A stretch of DNA of 64,000 bases from Streptomyces sp. SID14436 (GTDB lineage Bacteria > Actinomycetota > Actinomycetes > Streptomycetales > Streptomycetaceae). The position numbers and the translations under genes are program-made. Location: assembly GCF_010548465.1 (NCBI RefSeq), contig NZ_JAAGMD010000073.1, positions 1-64,000 of the forward strand. The letters are read 5' to 3'. Of this stretch, positions 41,556-51,051 are shown piece by piece. The notes under the pieces were generated by a model. That model was not told the origin of the DNA. It did not search any database and was given only the letters and a program-made list of their open reading frames with translations. The first letter of the stretch is position 1, and every line of letters starts with the position of its first letter.

Positions 41556-43169
41556 ATGAGCACCGATCAGCCTCACCGGACGGCGTCCCTGCCGCCGAGC
41601 GACGAGGGTGCACCGGACCCGCGTCAGCTGCGCGCGATCCTGATCGCCGTCTCCATCGCGCTGATGGCCGTCATCGCCTCGGTGTCCGGATTGAACGTCG
41701 CGCAGACCCACATGGCCGTCGAGTGGGGCGCGTCCCAGACCACCATCCTGTGGATCATCAACATCTACACCCTGGCCCTGGCCGCCCTGCTCCTGCCGCT
41801 CGGCGCGATCGGGGACCGGCTGGGGCGCAAGCCCATGCTGATCACCGGGCTGATCATCTTCGGTGCGGCCGGCGCCGTGGCCGGGCTCGCCCCCTCGGCC
41901 GCGGTCATGATCGGCGCCCGCGTGGCCGCCGGCGTCAGCGCGGCGATCATCATGCCGATCACCCTCTCCGTCATCACCTCCACCTTCCCCGAGGAGGAAC
42001 GCGGCAAGGCCATCGGTGTGTGGACCGGTGTCGCCGGCGGAGGCGGCATCCTCGGCATGTTCCTCTCCGCACTGCTCGTGGACGTCGCGGACTGGCGGTG
42101 GCTGTTCGTGCTGCCGGTCGCCCTGGCCGCCGTCGCCCTGGCCATGACGCTCAGGTCGGTCCCCGACTCGCGCGACCATGCCACCCACCCCTTCGACACC
42201 GTCGGGGCGCTGCTCTCCTCCCTCGCAGTCATCGGGCTGATCTTCGCACTGCAGGAAGGCCCCGAACGCGGCTGGGGCGACCCCGTCACCCTGACCGGCC
42301 TCACGATCGGAGTGATCGCCTCCGCCGTGTTCGTCGGGTGGGAACTGCGCCGCCGCGACGCCTCCTTGCTCGACGTACGCCTCTTCCGCGAGCGCGGACT
42401 GGCCGGCGGCTCCCTCACCCTGCTGGTCGTCTTCGGCGTCCAGGCCGGCATCGCCGTCGTCCTCTTCCCGTTCTTCCAGGCGGTCCTCGGCTGGTCGGGT
42501 CTCCTGTCCACCCTGGCGATGATGCCCATGGCCGTCATGATGATGATCACCTCCGGCCTGGCCCCCAGGATGGCCGCCGCGACCGGCGCCCGCTCCACCA
42601 TGAGCACCGGCATCACCCTGTCCACCCTCGGCCTCGCCCTGATGGCGCTGTTCGTCTCCGTGGACGGCGGCTACCTCTCCCTCCTGCCCGGCATGCTCGC
42701 CATGGGCATCGGCATGGGCCTGGCGATGACCCCGTCCACCGAGGCCATCACCAGCTCCCTGCCCCGTGCCAAGCAGGGCGTCGCCTCTGCTCTCAACGAC
42801 GTCACCCGCGAACTCGGCACCGCGCTGGGCGTTGCTCTCCTCGGCGCCCTCGTCGCCGGCGGCTACCGCAGCGCCATCGACGGCAAGCTGGCCGGCATCC
42901 CCCAAGAAGCCGCCGACACCGCCCGCGAGGGCATCGCCAACGCCGTCGAGGTCGCCCCCGCCACCGGCACCCACGCCCCGAGCCTCGTCGACGCCGCGCA
43001 GCAGTCCTTCGTCGACGGCTGGCAGCAGGCCATGTGGGCCGGCGTCGCCGTCATGGCCGCCCTCCTCGTATACGTCGCGCTGCGCGGCCCGAGGAACACG
43101 GCGCCCCGACCGGCCGACGACGAGCCGGCCCCCGCGGCGACGGCCACCGAGAACGCCGCTGCCCGCTGA
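41556..43169 (+). CDS. MFS drug:proton antiporter, DHA2 family (14 TM)
   Basis: A 537-residue integral membrane protein with 14 hydrophobic segments of the EmrB/QacA type. Motifs include GDRLGRKPMLITG (motif A, loop 2-3) and the internal LGTALGVALLGAL region. ATG 41556 follows GGAAGGAAGAC; an in-frame ATG at 41535 lacks a good site. It probably exports a toxic compound or antibiotic using the proton gradient. No linked regulator is recognised; a 14-codon leader ORF precedes it. Confidence 0.9.
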   Translation: MSTDQPHRTASLPPSDEGAPDPRQLRAILIAVSIALMAVIASVSGLNVAQTHMAVEWGASQTTILWIINIYTLALAALLLPLGAIGDRLGRKPMLITGLIIFGAAGAVAGLAPSAAVMIGARVAAGVSAAIIMPITLSVITSTFPEEERGKAIGVWTGVAGGGGILGMFLSALLVDVADWRWLFVLPVALAAVALAMTLRSVPDSRDHATHPFDTVGALLSSLAVIGLIFALQEGPERGWGDPVTLTGLTIGVIASAVFVGWELRRRDASLLDVRLFRERGLAGGSLTLLVVFGVQAGIAVVLFPFFQAVLGWSGLLSTLAMMPMAVMMMITSGLAPRMAAATGARSTMSTGITLSTLGLALMALFVSVDGGYLSLLPGMLAMGIGMGLAMTPSTEAITSSLPRAKQGVASALNDVTRELGTALGVALLGALVAGGYRSAIDGKLAGIPQEAADTAREGIANAVEVAPATGTHAPSLVDAAQQSFVDGWQQAMWAGVAVMAALLVYVALRGPRNTAPRPADDEPAPAATATENAAAR

Positions 43170-43393
43170 GCCTTGGGCAGGCCGGGGATCGCGATGGCCG
43201 GCTCCAGGACGGCCGTGCTTGGAAGGCCGTCGACCGACGGCTCCCGTCCATCCGATCGAGTCGGTCGACCGTCACCGGGCCTGGACGCGCATGACCGAGC
43301 TCGCCGGCCTCGCATCACCACCACGGCCCGGTCGACGGATGCGGAACCCGCACTTCAGGCCAGATCCTTCCGTGCTCCGGCGACGGGAGCCGG

Positions 43394-45178
43394 TCAGGCG
43401 GGTCCGGCGTTGAGGAGGCGCCCGGCGGGGCTGCGGGTGTGGAGCCAGGCGGGCAGGGCGGCCAGTGCCGCTACGGCAAGGAGTACGGCCGGGGCGGCGG
43501 CCGCGAGCCAGGTGCCCGGGGGTACCACCACGACCGCGCTGAACAGCGAGAACAAGCCGAGCCCCAGGGGAATCCCCACCGCGATCCCGCCGACGGCGGG
43601 CAGCAGTTGGGCGATGCAGAGCGCCGCGACGACCTGGCCGGGGGTGGCGCCCAGGGCGCGGGTGACGGCCAGCGCACGCCGCGCCTGCACGGCGGTGCTC
43701 CAGCTGACGAAGACGGTGTTGAGCACGGACAGCGCCAGCAGGGCCATCGTGACACCGAACATGACCTGGCCCGTCAGGGCGTTGCGGATGTCCTCGAAAG
43801 CTGAAGTTCCCCGAGCGATTTCCGCGTCGAGCGACACCCGGAAGGTGAGGGCCGCGGTCACCATGACCGTGGTGGCGGCCGTGCCCACAGCGCTCAGGGC
43901 CGCGCGGCCGGGACGGCGTGCCACCAGCCGTACCCCGATCAGGAGCGGCGTCGGGAGATGGGCCGTCATGGCCGGCAGCCGAGAACGGTCCGCGGGCAGG
44001 CGCGCCGGGTCGGCCAGGTTGTCGATGGTGCTGGAGCGCCCGGTGCGCAGGACCGGGCCGAGGGTGCCGGTCAGTGCCACCGTTACGGCGAGCAGGGTGG
44101 CGGCCACGACGATGCCGGTGGTCGGCGGGCTGACCGTGTTGAGCAACCCGGCGCTGGCGTCGGCCAGTTCGGGCGCGGTCAGGCATCCTACGGTGACTCC
44201 GGCAGCGGCGGCCGCCACCGTGAGGAGCAGGTACTGCGCGAGCAGCAGCGCGGCCACGGTACGGGGTGTGGCGCCGACTGCCTTGAGAAGGCTTGCGCGC
44301 CGGTGGTCCCGCGGGGCGCGTACGGCGGCGAGCGAGGCGAGGGTGACGAGCGAGGCCGCCGCGAGCAGTCCCGCGCCGATGACCAGGGCGGGCTGGACGG
44401 ACCTCAGCAACCGTGTGTTCCCTTCGATGAAGCCCTGCCAGGGATGGGTGTTGACCCAGTTGCGGCCTTTGACATCGTCGGTGAAGAGGGTGTCTGCCAG
44501 GCGCTGTGCCGCGTCGGGGTCGGACAGCTTGATGTTCAACAGGTGCAGGGGGGACGCGTCGTCGGCTGCCGCGCGGGCGTCGTCGGTGGTGAGCCAGATG
44601 CGGCCGCCGCCATCGGAAGGCCCCGGGCCCGTGGCCCAGTTGCTGTTCGGGTACACGCGGGTGGCTGCGCTGATGGCCGTACCGACGACCGGGTAGTCGC
44701 GCCCACCGATGGTGACACTGTCTCCGACACGCACGCCAAGTGCCTGGGCGAAGCCGCGTTCGAGCACCGCGCCACCGCTGCGGACCCACGTGCCGGAGGT
44801 CACCAGCGGCCGGTCCACGGCGGCCGCCGCGTGCTCACGCCCTTCGACCGCGGTGTTCTCCGTGCGCCCGTGTACGCGGACGGTGGTGGAGAACCCGGGG
44901 ACCGGGTCGGCGACCGTGTCCACGCCGGGGGCGTCCGCGATGCGCCGGGCCAGAGCGGCAGGGTCCGTGGCGGTGGTGACGGCCGTGATGTCCGGGCCCG
45001 CGGTGGCCTGACGGGTCTTCACGTACCCGGCGGCCACGGCATCGTCGGTGGCCAGTCCCAGGGTGAGGGAGGCGGTGGCGGCGGTGACCACGACAAGGAA
45101 CATGACGGCCTCACCGGGACGGCGCCGCAGGTCCCGCGCGATGAGCCGCCAGATCAGCAGCAGACGGCCCATGGTCAC
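43394..45178 (-). CDS. FtsX-like ABC transporter permease
   Basis: A 594-residue membrane protein with a helix at the N-terminus, a large extracytoplasmic region (about 50-260), three helices with an FtsX domain (LASLAAVRAPRDHRRASLLK), and a second group near the C-terminus (ALGATPGQVVAALCIAQLLP). It pairs with the ATPase encoded upstream, with which it overlaps by four bases (GTGA). Such MacB/FtsX-type systems export or extract amphipathic compounds; the substrate is unknown. Confidence 0.88.
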   Translation of the reverse strand: MTMGRLLLIWRLIARDLRRRPGEAVMFLVVVTAATASLTLGLATDDAVAAGYVKTRQATAGPDITAVTTATDPAALARRIADAPGVDTVADPVPGFSTTVRVHGRTENTAVEGREHAAAAVDRPLVTSGTWVRSGGAVLERGFAQALGVRVGDSVTIGGRDYPVVGTAISAATRVYPNSNWATGPGPSDGGGRIWLTTDDARAAADDASPLHLLNIKLSDPDAAQRLADTLFTDDVKGRNWVNTHPWQGFIEGNTRLLRSVQPALVIGAGLLAAASLVTLASLAAVRAPRDHRRASLLKAVGATPRTVAALLLAQYLLLTVAAAAAGVTVGCLTAPELADASAGLLNTVSPPTTGIVVAATLLAVTVALTGTLGPVLRTGRSSTIDNLADPARLPADRSRLPAMTAHLPTPLLIGVRLVARRPGRAALSAVGTAATTVMVTAALTFRVSLDAEIARGTSAFEDIRNALTGQVMFGVTMALLALSVLNTVFVSWSTAVQARRALAVTRALGATPGQVVAALCIAQLLPAVGGIAVGIPLGLGLFSLFSAVVVVPPGTWLAAAAPAVLLAVAALAALPAWLHTRSPAGRLLNAGPA

Positions 45179-45969
45179 TCCTCCCAGCCGAGGAGCGCGC
45201 CGAGGTGCGAGCCGTCCACGGCCACGGACGTGTCCTCGGCCGACGCCCCGTCGCGAAGGGAGACGACCCGGTCCGCGGTGGCGGCGACGCGTTCGTCATG
45301 GGTGACGAGTACGAGGGTCTGTCCGGTGGCCCGCAGGTCGGCGAAGAGGCGGAGGACGTCGTGGGTCGCGGCGGTGTCGAGATTGCCGGTGGGTTCGTCG
45401 GCGAGGACCACGAGCGGCTCGTTGACCAGGGCGCGGGCGATGGCGACCCGCTGCCGCTGCCCTCCGGACAGCTCGGACGGCAGGTACCGGCCCCGGTCCG
45501 CGAGTCCGACGCGGTCGAGAAGGGCGGCGGCGCGTCGGCGGGCGGTGCGCGGCGTGTCACCGGCGAGCAGCGCGGGCAGCTCCACGTTCTCGGCGGCGGT
45601 CAGTTCGTCCATCAGATGGAAGTCCTGGTGCACGAAACCGACGGCGCGGCGCCGCAGTCGGGCGAGCGCGCGTTCGCCGAGCAGGTCGATGCGCTGCCCG
45701 CCGAGCCACACCTCACCCTCGTCGGGCCGGTCGAGGCCGCCCAGCAGATGGAGCAGCGTCGACTTTCCGCAGCCGCTGGGACCGGTCACGGCCAGTGTCT
45801 GCCCGGAGGGTACGTCGAGGTCGACCCCGTCGACGGCGACCACCGTGCTCTCGCCCCGCCCGTAGACCCGTGACAGACCGACGGTCCGCAGCACCGGACC
45901 TGCCGCCACGTCCGCGCTGTCGCCGCGCCCGGACAGCCGTCTGCCCCGCCGACCGCCTCGTGTCGTCAT
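45175..45969 (-). CDS. ABC transporter ATP-binding protein (MacB/LolD type)
   Basis: A 264-residue ATPase with Walker A GPSGCGKST at 63-71, signature ELSGGQRQRV, Walker B VVLADEPTG and the H-loop LVTHD. The N-terminus has about 25 extra residues. It is co-translated with the permease (GTGA overlap) and with the PadR regulator upstream (ATGA overlap). ATG 45969 has GGTGGAGGG upstream. Confidence 0.92.
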   Translation of the reverse strand: MTTRGGRRGRRLSGRGDSADVAAGPVLRTVGLSRVYGRGESTVVAVDGVDLDVPSGQTLAVTGPSGCGKSTLLHLLGGLDRPDEGEVWLGGQRIDLLGERALARLRRRAVGFVHQDFHLMDELTAAENVELPALLAGDTPRTARRRAAALLDRVGLADRGRYLPSELSGGQRQRVAIARALVNEPLVVLADEPTGNLDTAATHDVLRLFADLRATGQTLVLVTHDERVAATADRVVSLRDGASAEDTSVAVDGSHLGALLGWEE

Positions 45970-46535
45970 CCGTGCCCTCCACCTGTTCCGAACGGGGTGC
46001 GGGCGGACCAAGTCCGTTCGCACGCTTCCAGCCAGCGCAGATCGGCCTGTAGCCGGAGGGCGACACCCTCCAGGAGCAGTCCGGCCTCCGAGTGCGTGTC
46101 GTGAGCGAGGACGGCGTGCTGGACCTCGGCGAGGCTGCGCCGCAGCTCGCGGCGCCGTGCCTCGACGAGCGCGAGCGGATCGGCCATGCCCGACTCGGCG
46201 GCGGCCACCAGTTTCAGGTGGAACCCCGCAACGTCCGCCCGGGCCTCGGCGGGCTCGGCCAGCCACCCGGCCACCCGCTCCCGTCCGGCCGCGGTCAGCG
46301 CGTACACCTTGCGCCGCGGACCGCGCGCGGATGCGTCCTCGCGTTCCCGTACGACCAGACCCGCCTTCTCGAGCCGGGTGAGTGTCACGTACACCTGCCC
46401 GGCGTTGAGGGTCTCTCCCAGTGGCCCGAGCGCGGCCAGCAGCCGTCCGCGCAGGTCGTACCCGTGCGACGGCCCCTTGACCAGCAGCGCCAGCACCACG
46501 TCCTGCACGGACGGCCCTCCTCCTCCACGACTCAC
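45966..46535 (-). CDS. PadR-family transcriptional repressor
   Basis: A 189-residue PadR protein: winged helix (VQDVVLALLVKGPSHGYDLR, VYVTLTRLEKAGLV) and C-terminal helices for dimerisation. It heads the operon with the ABC ATPase and permease, so it most likely represses this efflux unit until a drug binds. Start is GTG 46535 (TTG 46538 is possible), with no ribosome site, consistent with the leaderless promoter just upstream. Confidence 0.88.
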   Translation of the reverse strand: MSRGGGGPSVQDVVLALLVKGPSHGYDLRGRLLAALGPLGETLNAGQVYVTLTRLEKAGLVVREREDASARGPRRKVYALTAAGRERVAGWLAEPAEARADVAGFHLKLVAAAESGMADPLALVEARRRELRRSLAEVQHAVLAHDTHSEAGLLLEGVALRLQADLRWLEACERTWSARTPFGTGGGHG

Positions 46536-46538
46536 CAA

Positions 46539-46568
46539 TAGCTAACGGTTAGCCAAATGCGGCGTCAA
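46539..46568 (-). promoter_or_regulatory. PadR promoter with overlapping operator, leaderless
   Basis: On the minus strand TTGACG (46568-46563) and TAGCTA (46544-46539) are separated by 18 bp. The dyad GCTAAC-G-GTTAGC (46541-46553) covers the -10. The start codon follows within 4 bases of the -10, so transcripts probably begin at or beside the start codon. The PadR protein is the natural ligand of the dyad. Confidence 0.72.
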
Positions 46569-47112
46569 GCCGGTGATCCGTCGCCGCCGTCCTCGGAGCG
46601 CCCAGCAGCGGTCGGCCGAGTCCTCTGCCGCCTCGACGCGAAGGTGGCCCTCAGCGAGATCACCGAGGATGTCGTCGATGCCGGTGTTGGGAAGCGCTCG
46701 TCGGCCGGAGCGCCCGGTGGAGGCATCGCGCAGCCGGTACCCATGACCGTTGACGGGTCTGCCGGTCGGCCCGTCAGCGGTCGATCGCGAACTCGACGGG
46801 CTGGGTGCAGCCCGAGTGGTGTTCCCGGCGGCCACGCTCCCGAGGGGCCGACCCGGCGGGGAGCAGCCCCAGCGGGCCGGCCTGCGACCCCCGAGGGCAT
46901 GGCGTACCGCGTCGCCCCCCGTGAGCGGAGGGTTCGCGGGCCCGGTCGTCGTCGCGGTCGCCGGCCAGGTCGAGCACTTTCTGACGCCGGGCGGGGAGGT
47001 CCACCCGTTGGCGGCGAGGCCCTGGCAGGCCGACTTCAGGTTGTCCCGGCCGGCGGACCGCTACCCGGAGGGAAACAGGTCGAGCAACTCACCCGGGCGA
47101 CAAAAGCACAGG
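46569..47112. other. Intergenic region, no supported gene
   Basis: Frames in this stretch have Arg/Pro/Gly-rich translations without ribosome sites. A minus-strand frame ending at 46542 (residues such as GIDDILGDLAEGHLRVEAAED) looks slightly protein-like but has no recognised domain. It overlaps the PadR promoter, so it is not called. Confidence 0.45.
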
Positions 47113-48441
47113 TCAGGATCCCTTGCCCGCAGGCTCGAGAATCGCCACGCACTCCACGTGGTGCGTCATCGGGAACAGGTCGAACACCCGCAGCGTCCGC
47201 ACCCGGTATCCGCCCTCGCGGAAGTACGCGAGGTCGCGGGCCAGGGCCGCCGGGTCGCAGGCGACGTAGGCGATCCTGCGGGCGCCCAGGGAGGAGAGGT
47301 GCTCGACCGTCTTGCGGCCCGCTCCCGCGCGCGGCGGGTCGAGGACGACGAGGTCGACCTCCGTGATGCCGGTGCGGGGCAGGACGGACTCGACCTTGCC
47401 CTGCTCGATGCGGACGCGGGGGAAGTCGGCGAGGTTGTGGCGGGCGTCCTCGACCGCGCGCTTGGTGGACTCGATGCCGAGGACGGCACCCGCTTCACCG
47501 ACCCGGTCGGCGAGGGCCCCCGCGAACAGGCCGACTCCGCAGTACAGGTCGAGGGCCATGTCGCCCTTGCGGGGCAGCAGGCCCTGCATGACGGCGGTGA
47601 CCAGGGTGTCGGCGGCCTTCGGGTGGACCTGCCAGAAGCCGCCGTTGCCGACGCGGTGGGTGCGGCCGTCGGCGCGTTCGCGGACGAAGGGGCGGCCGTG
47701 GACGCGGTGGACCTGGCCGGAACGCTCGTCGATGCGCATGACCGAGACGGGGCGGTCGAGTTCGACGAGCGGGAGGCGGGCGCCGGGCTTGGGGGTGAGG
47801 ATGAGCTGGCGGTCCTGGGAGCCGGTGGCCGCGATCGCCTCGACGGAGTCCATGCCCGTCCAGTCGCGCTTCTCGATGCCGAGTTCGCTGACACCCTCGG
47901 CGGCGATCATGCAGTGGTCGATCGGCTCGACCTCGTGCGAGCGGTGCCGGCGCAGCCCCGCGCGGCCGTCGGCGGTGACGGCGTACTGCACGCGCGTGCG
48001 CCACGACGGGACCTGGCCGGCGGGGACCTTGTCCCCCTCGGCGGGCATCACGGTGCCGTCCCAGCCGGCCTCCTCCGGGGTGAGCCCGGCGAGGCGCTCC
48101 AGCTGCTCGGCGACGACCTCGCCCTTGAGGCGGCGCTGCGCGCCGGGCTTGGCGTGCTGCCAGTCGCAGCCGCCGCAGCGGCCGGGTCCGGCGAACGGGC
48201 AGGGGGCGTCGATCCGGTCCTTGGAGGCGTCCAGGATCGTCACGGCGTCGGCCCGCAGGAAGCGGGCGCCCTCCTCACCCTCGGTGACACGGGCGACGAC
48301 GCGTTCCCCGGGCAGCGCGTGCCGCACGAACAGCACCTGGCCGGCGGACGTGCGGGCGATGCAGTGGCCGCCGTGTGCGACGGGGCCGACCTCGACCTCG
48401 TACTCCTCCCCCACCAGTGATTTCCTCGGTTCTGCCTGCAT
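47113..48441 (-). CDS. TrmA/RumA-type class I SAM-dependent RNA methyltransferase
   Basis: A 442-residue enzyme. An N-terminal TRAM-like domain (EVEVGPVAHGGHCIAR), an iron-sulfur-type Cys set (PCPFAGPGRCGGCDWQH), and a Rossmann methyltransferase core (MALDLYCGVGLFAGALA, GIESTKRAVEDARHNL). The catalytic motif is LDPPRAGAG and AYVACDPAALARDL holds the nucleophilic Cys. It methylates a uridine in rRNA or tRNA. ATG 48441 is chosen because the TRAM domain starts shortly after. Confidence 0.9.
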   Translation of the reverse strand: MQAEPRKSLVGEEYEVEVGPVAHGGHCIARTSAGQVLFVRHALPGERVVARVTEGEEGARFLRADAVTILDASKDRIDAPCPFAGPGRCGGCDWQHAKPGAQRRLKGEVVAEQLERLAGLTPEEAGWDGTVMPAEGDKVPAGQVPSWRTRVQYAVTADGRAGLRRHRSHEVEPIDHCMIAAEGVSELGIEKRDWTGMDSVEAIAATGSQDRQLILTPKPGARLPLVELDRPVSVMRIDERSGQVHRVHGRPFVRERADGRTHRVGNGGFWQVHPKAADTLVTAVMQGLLPRKGDMALDLYCGVGLFAGALADRVGEAGAVLGIESTKRAVEDARHNLADFPRVRIEQGKVESVLPRTGITEVDLVVLDPPRAGAGRKTVEHLSSLGARRIAYVACDPAALARDLAYFREGGYRVRTLRVFDLFPMTHHVECVAILEPAGKGS

Positions 48442-48510
48442 GGCGGGGTGACTCCACAACATCGAGAGCGGGTGGGCGGACCGGTCGGTCCGCGACAACA
48501 GCCCACCAGT

Positions 48511-50556
48511 CTACGGGTGCGGGGACGTGTCCTTCGCCCGCTCCTTCGGACCCCGCCGTACCGCGCCCGGCGCGCTCCAGTTCTGCCGCTTGCGGGCACG
48601 CCGCCGGGCGACCTCCGACGACTGGAGCTGGTACGGCACCGACGTCACCATCACGCCCGGGGTGAACAGCAGGCGGCCCTTCAGCCGCAGGGCGCTCTGG
48701 TTGTGCAGCAGGTGCTCGTACCAGTGGCCCACGACGTACTCCGGGATGATCACGGACACGACGTCGCGGGGCGACTCCTTGCGCAGGTTCTTGACGTACT
48801 CGATCACCGGCCGGGTGACCTCGCGGTACGGGGAGTCGAGGACCTTGAGGGGGACCTCGATGCCGCGCCGTTCCCATTCGTCGCGCAGCGCCTTCGTCTC
48901 GGCGGCGTCGACGTTGACGCTCAGGGCCTCCAGGCTGTCGGAGCGCATCAGCTTGGCGTAGGCGAGGGCGCGCAGGGCGGGCCGGTGGATCTTGGAGATG
49001 AGCACGACGGAGTGGACGCGGGAGGGGCGCACCATGTCGTCGCCCGGGGTGTCCGGGGCGGCGATCTCCTCTGCGACGCGGTCGTAGTGGCGGCGGATCG
49101 CGGTCATCGTCGCGTAGAAGATGCACATGCCGAGCAGGGCGACCCAGGCGCCGTGGGTGAACTTGGTGCTGAGCACGACGAGCAGGACGAGGCCGGTGAA
49201 GAAGGCACCGAAGGCGTTGATGACCCGCGAGCGCATCATGTGGCGCCGCGCGGTCCGGTCCCGTTCGGTGGCCAGCAGGCGGTTCCAGTGCCGGACCATG
49301 CCGATCTGGCTCAGGGTGAAGGAGACGAAGACGCCGACGATGTAGAGCTGGATCAGCCGTGTGGAGTTGGCTCCGTAGATCCACACGAGCAGCCCGGCGG
49401 CGCCGGCGAGCAGCAGGATGCCGTTGGAGAAGGCGAGGCGGTCGCCGCGGGTGTGGAGCTGGCGGGGGAGGTAGCGGTCCTGGGCGAGGATCGAGCCGAG
49501 CAGCGGGAAGCCGTTGTAGGCGGTGTTCGCCGCGAGGAAGAGGACGAGAGCGGTGGCCGCAGCCAGGATCATGAACAGGATGCTGCCGTGCCCGAAGACC
49601 GCCTCCGCGACCTGCGAGATCACGGGGTCCTGTACGTAGCCGGGGCCGAGCGGGACACCGTCGTGGACCAGGTCCGTGGCCGGGTTCTCGGCCATCCGGA
49701 CGTGGGTGGCCGAGGCGAGGGCGATGATCCCGCAGAACATGGTGACGGCCAGGAGGCCCATCATGGCGAGCGTGGTGGCGGCGTTGCGCGCCTTGGGCTT
49801 GCGAAAGGCGGGGACGCCGTTGGAGATCGCCTCGACACCGGTGAGCGCCGCGCAGCCGGAGGAGAAGGCGCGCAGCAGGAGGAAGATCAGGGCGAAGCCG
49901 GCCAGGCCGGGGTGCTCGGGCCGGATCTCGAAGTCGGCCGTGGGGGCGCGCATGTCGTCGCCGAGCACCAGGCTGCGGAACGCGCCCCAGGCGATCATGG
50001 TGAAGACGCCGAAGACGAAGACGTAGGTGGGGATCGCGAAGAGCGTGCCCGACTCCCGGACGCCGCGCAGGTTCATCAGGGTCAGCAGCACGATCACGCC
50101 GATCCCGCAGGCCACCTTGTTCTCCACGACGAACGGGATCGCGGAGCCCAGGTTCTCGATGCCGGCGGAGATCGACACGGCGACCGTGAGGACGTAGTCG
50201 ACGAGCAGGGCGCTCGCGACGGTGAGCCCGGCGCGGGGGCCGAGGTTCGTGTTGGCGACCTCGTAGTCGCCGCCCCCGCTGGGGTACTCGCGGACGTTCT
50301 GCCGGTAGGAGGCGACGACGGTGACCATCAGCACGACGATCGCGGCGGCGATCCAGGGGCTGAAGTGGTAGGCCGACAGGCCCGCGATGGAGAGGACCAG
50401 CAGTACCTCACCGGGCGCGTACGCCACGGAGGACAGCGGGTCGGAAGCGAAGACGGGGAGTGCCACACGCTTCGGCAGAAGCGTTTCCCCCAGCCGGTCG
50501 CTGCGCAGTGCGCGCCCGATGAGAATCCGTTTGGGCACGTCGGTCAGTTTGGACAC
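48511..50556 (-). CDS. APC-superfamily permease, KimA/YdaO-like potassium transporter
   Basis: A 681-residue protein with 12 membrane segments and the opening motif LPVFASDPLSSVAYAPGEVL shared by B. subtilis KimA (YdaO). A cytosolic C-terminal domain (about 510-640; VHSVVLISKIHRPALRALAY) resembles a universal-stress-type fold, as in KimA, which is a K+ uptake protein controlled by c-di-AMP. Two TrkA proteins and KdpDE nearby support a potassium role. GTG 50556 lacks a ribosome site; TACGAT eight bases before it could be a -10 of a leaderless transcript. Confidence 0.82.
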   Translation of the reverse strand: MSKLTDVPKRILIGRALRSDRLGETLLPKRVALPVFASDPLSSVAYAPGEVLLVLSIAGLSAYHFSPWIAAAIVVLMVTVVASYRQNVREYPSGGGDYEVANTNLGPRAGLTVASALLVDYVLTVAVSISAGIENLGSAIPFVVENKVACGIGVIVLLTLMNLRGVRESGTLFAIPTYVFVFGVFTMIAWGAFRSLVLGDDMRAPTADFEIRPEHPGLAGFALIFLLLRAFSSGCAALTGVEAISNGVPAFRKPKARNAATTLAMMGLLAVTMFCGIIALASATHVRMAENPATDLVHDGVPLGPGYVQDPVISQVAEAVFGHGSILFMILAAATALVLFLAANTAYNGFPLLGSILAQDRYLPRQLHTRGDRLAFSNGILLLAGAAGLLVWIYGANSTRLIQLYIVGVFVSFTLSQIGMVRHWNRLLATERDRTARRHMMRSRVINAFGAFFTGLVLLVVLSTKFTHGAWVALLGMCIFYATMTAIRRHYDRVAEEIAAPDTPGDDMVRPSRVHSVVLISKIHRPALRALAYAKLMRSDSLEALSVNVDAAETKALRDEWERRGIEVPLKVLDSPYREVTRPVIEYVKNLRKESPRDVVSVIIPEYVVGHWYEHLLHNQSALRLKGRLLFTPGVMVTSVPYQLQSSEVARRRARKRQNWSAPGAVRRGPKERAKDTSPHP

Positions 50557-50662
50557 AACAGAGCATCGTAGGCCGTCGGGAGCGGACCCGCCCAGCCGCC
50601 ACCCCTCCTCCGCCCGGCCCTCCGCCGGGCCCTCCGCCCGGCCTCCTCCCGTCGTCCACCGC

Positions 50663-50719
50663 CCGTCCGGATTCCGCCGCCTCCCGTCCGGATTCCGTGT
50701 GCCCTCCGTCCGGATTCCG
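50663..50719. repeat. 14-bp direct repeat, three copies
   Basis: CCGTCCGGATTCCG occurs at 50663-50676, 50684-50697 and 50706-50719, spaced 21-22 bp. It lies between the KimA-like gene start and the small membrane-protein gene. Regular helical spacing could allow cooperative protein binding; no function is shown. Confidence 0.7.
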
Positions 50720-50874
50720 TCTGCCCTCCGGGTGAATCGGGCGGCGGGACGGGCACGGATCGCACCGGCCGCGAGGCTTCCATGCCTATATGACTAAGCC
50801 CGGATCCGGTTCCGGGGCCGGTCGGGGCGAGGTCCCGGCTCGGCCGTGCCGGAACGCGCCGCGATCCGGCCCCC

Positions 50875-50904
50875 GTTCGACCTCGTTCGACCTCGTTCGA
50901 CCTC
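50875..50904. repeat. 10-bp tandem repeat, three copies
   Basis: GTTCGACCTC is repeated three times without gaps, followed by a partial copy (AGTTCGG). Located upstream of the 31-residue gene. The rest of 50557-51051 contains only low-complexity GC-rich DNA. Confidence 0.7.
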
Positions 50905-51051
50905 AGTTCGGCCTGGGGTCGTCCTGCGCTCGTCCGCTGTTCGTCGTCTGTGCCGCCTGTTCCGCTCGTCCCGCCCCGCCTGTCCTACTCCCCCCGTTCT
51001 CGTTCCCCCTGTTCCCCGATGTCCGGCCCCGCCGCGCTCCGTGGAGGTTCC

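Noticed and set aside
46542-46835. 97-codon minus-strand frame between TrmA-like and PadR genes
   Set aside because: Slightly protein-like middle, but no domain, no ribosome site, and it overlaps the PadR promoter.
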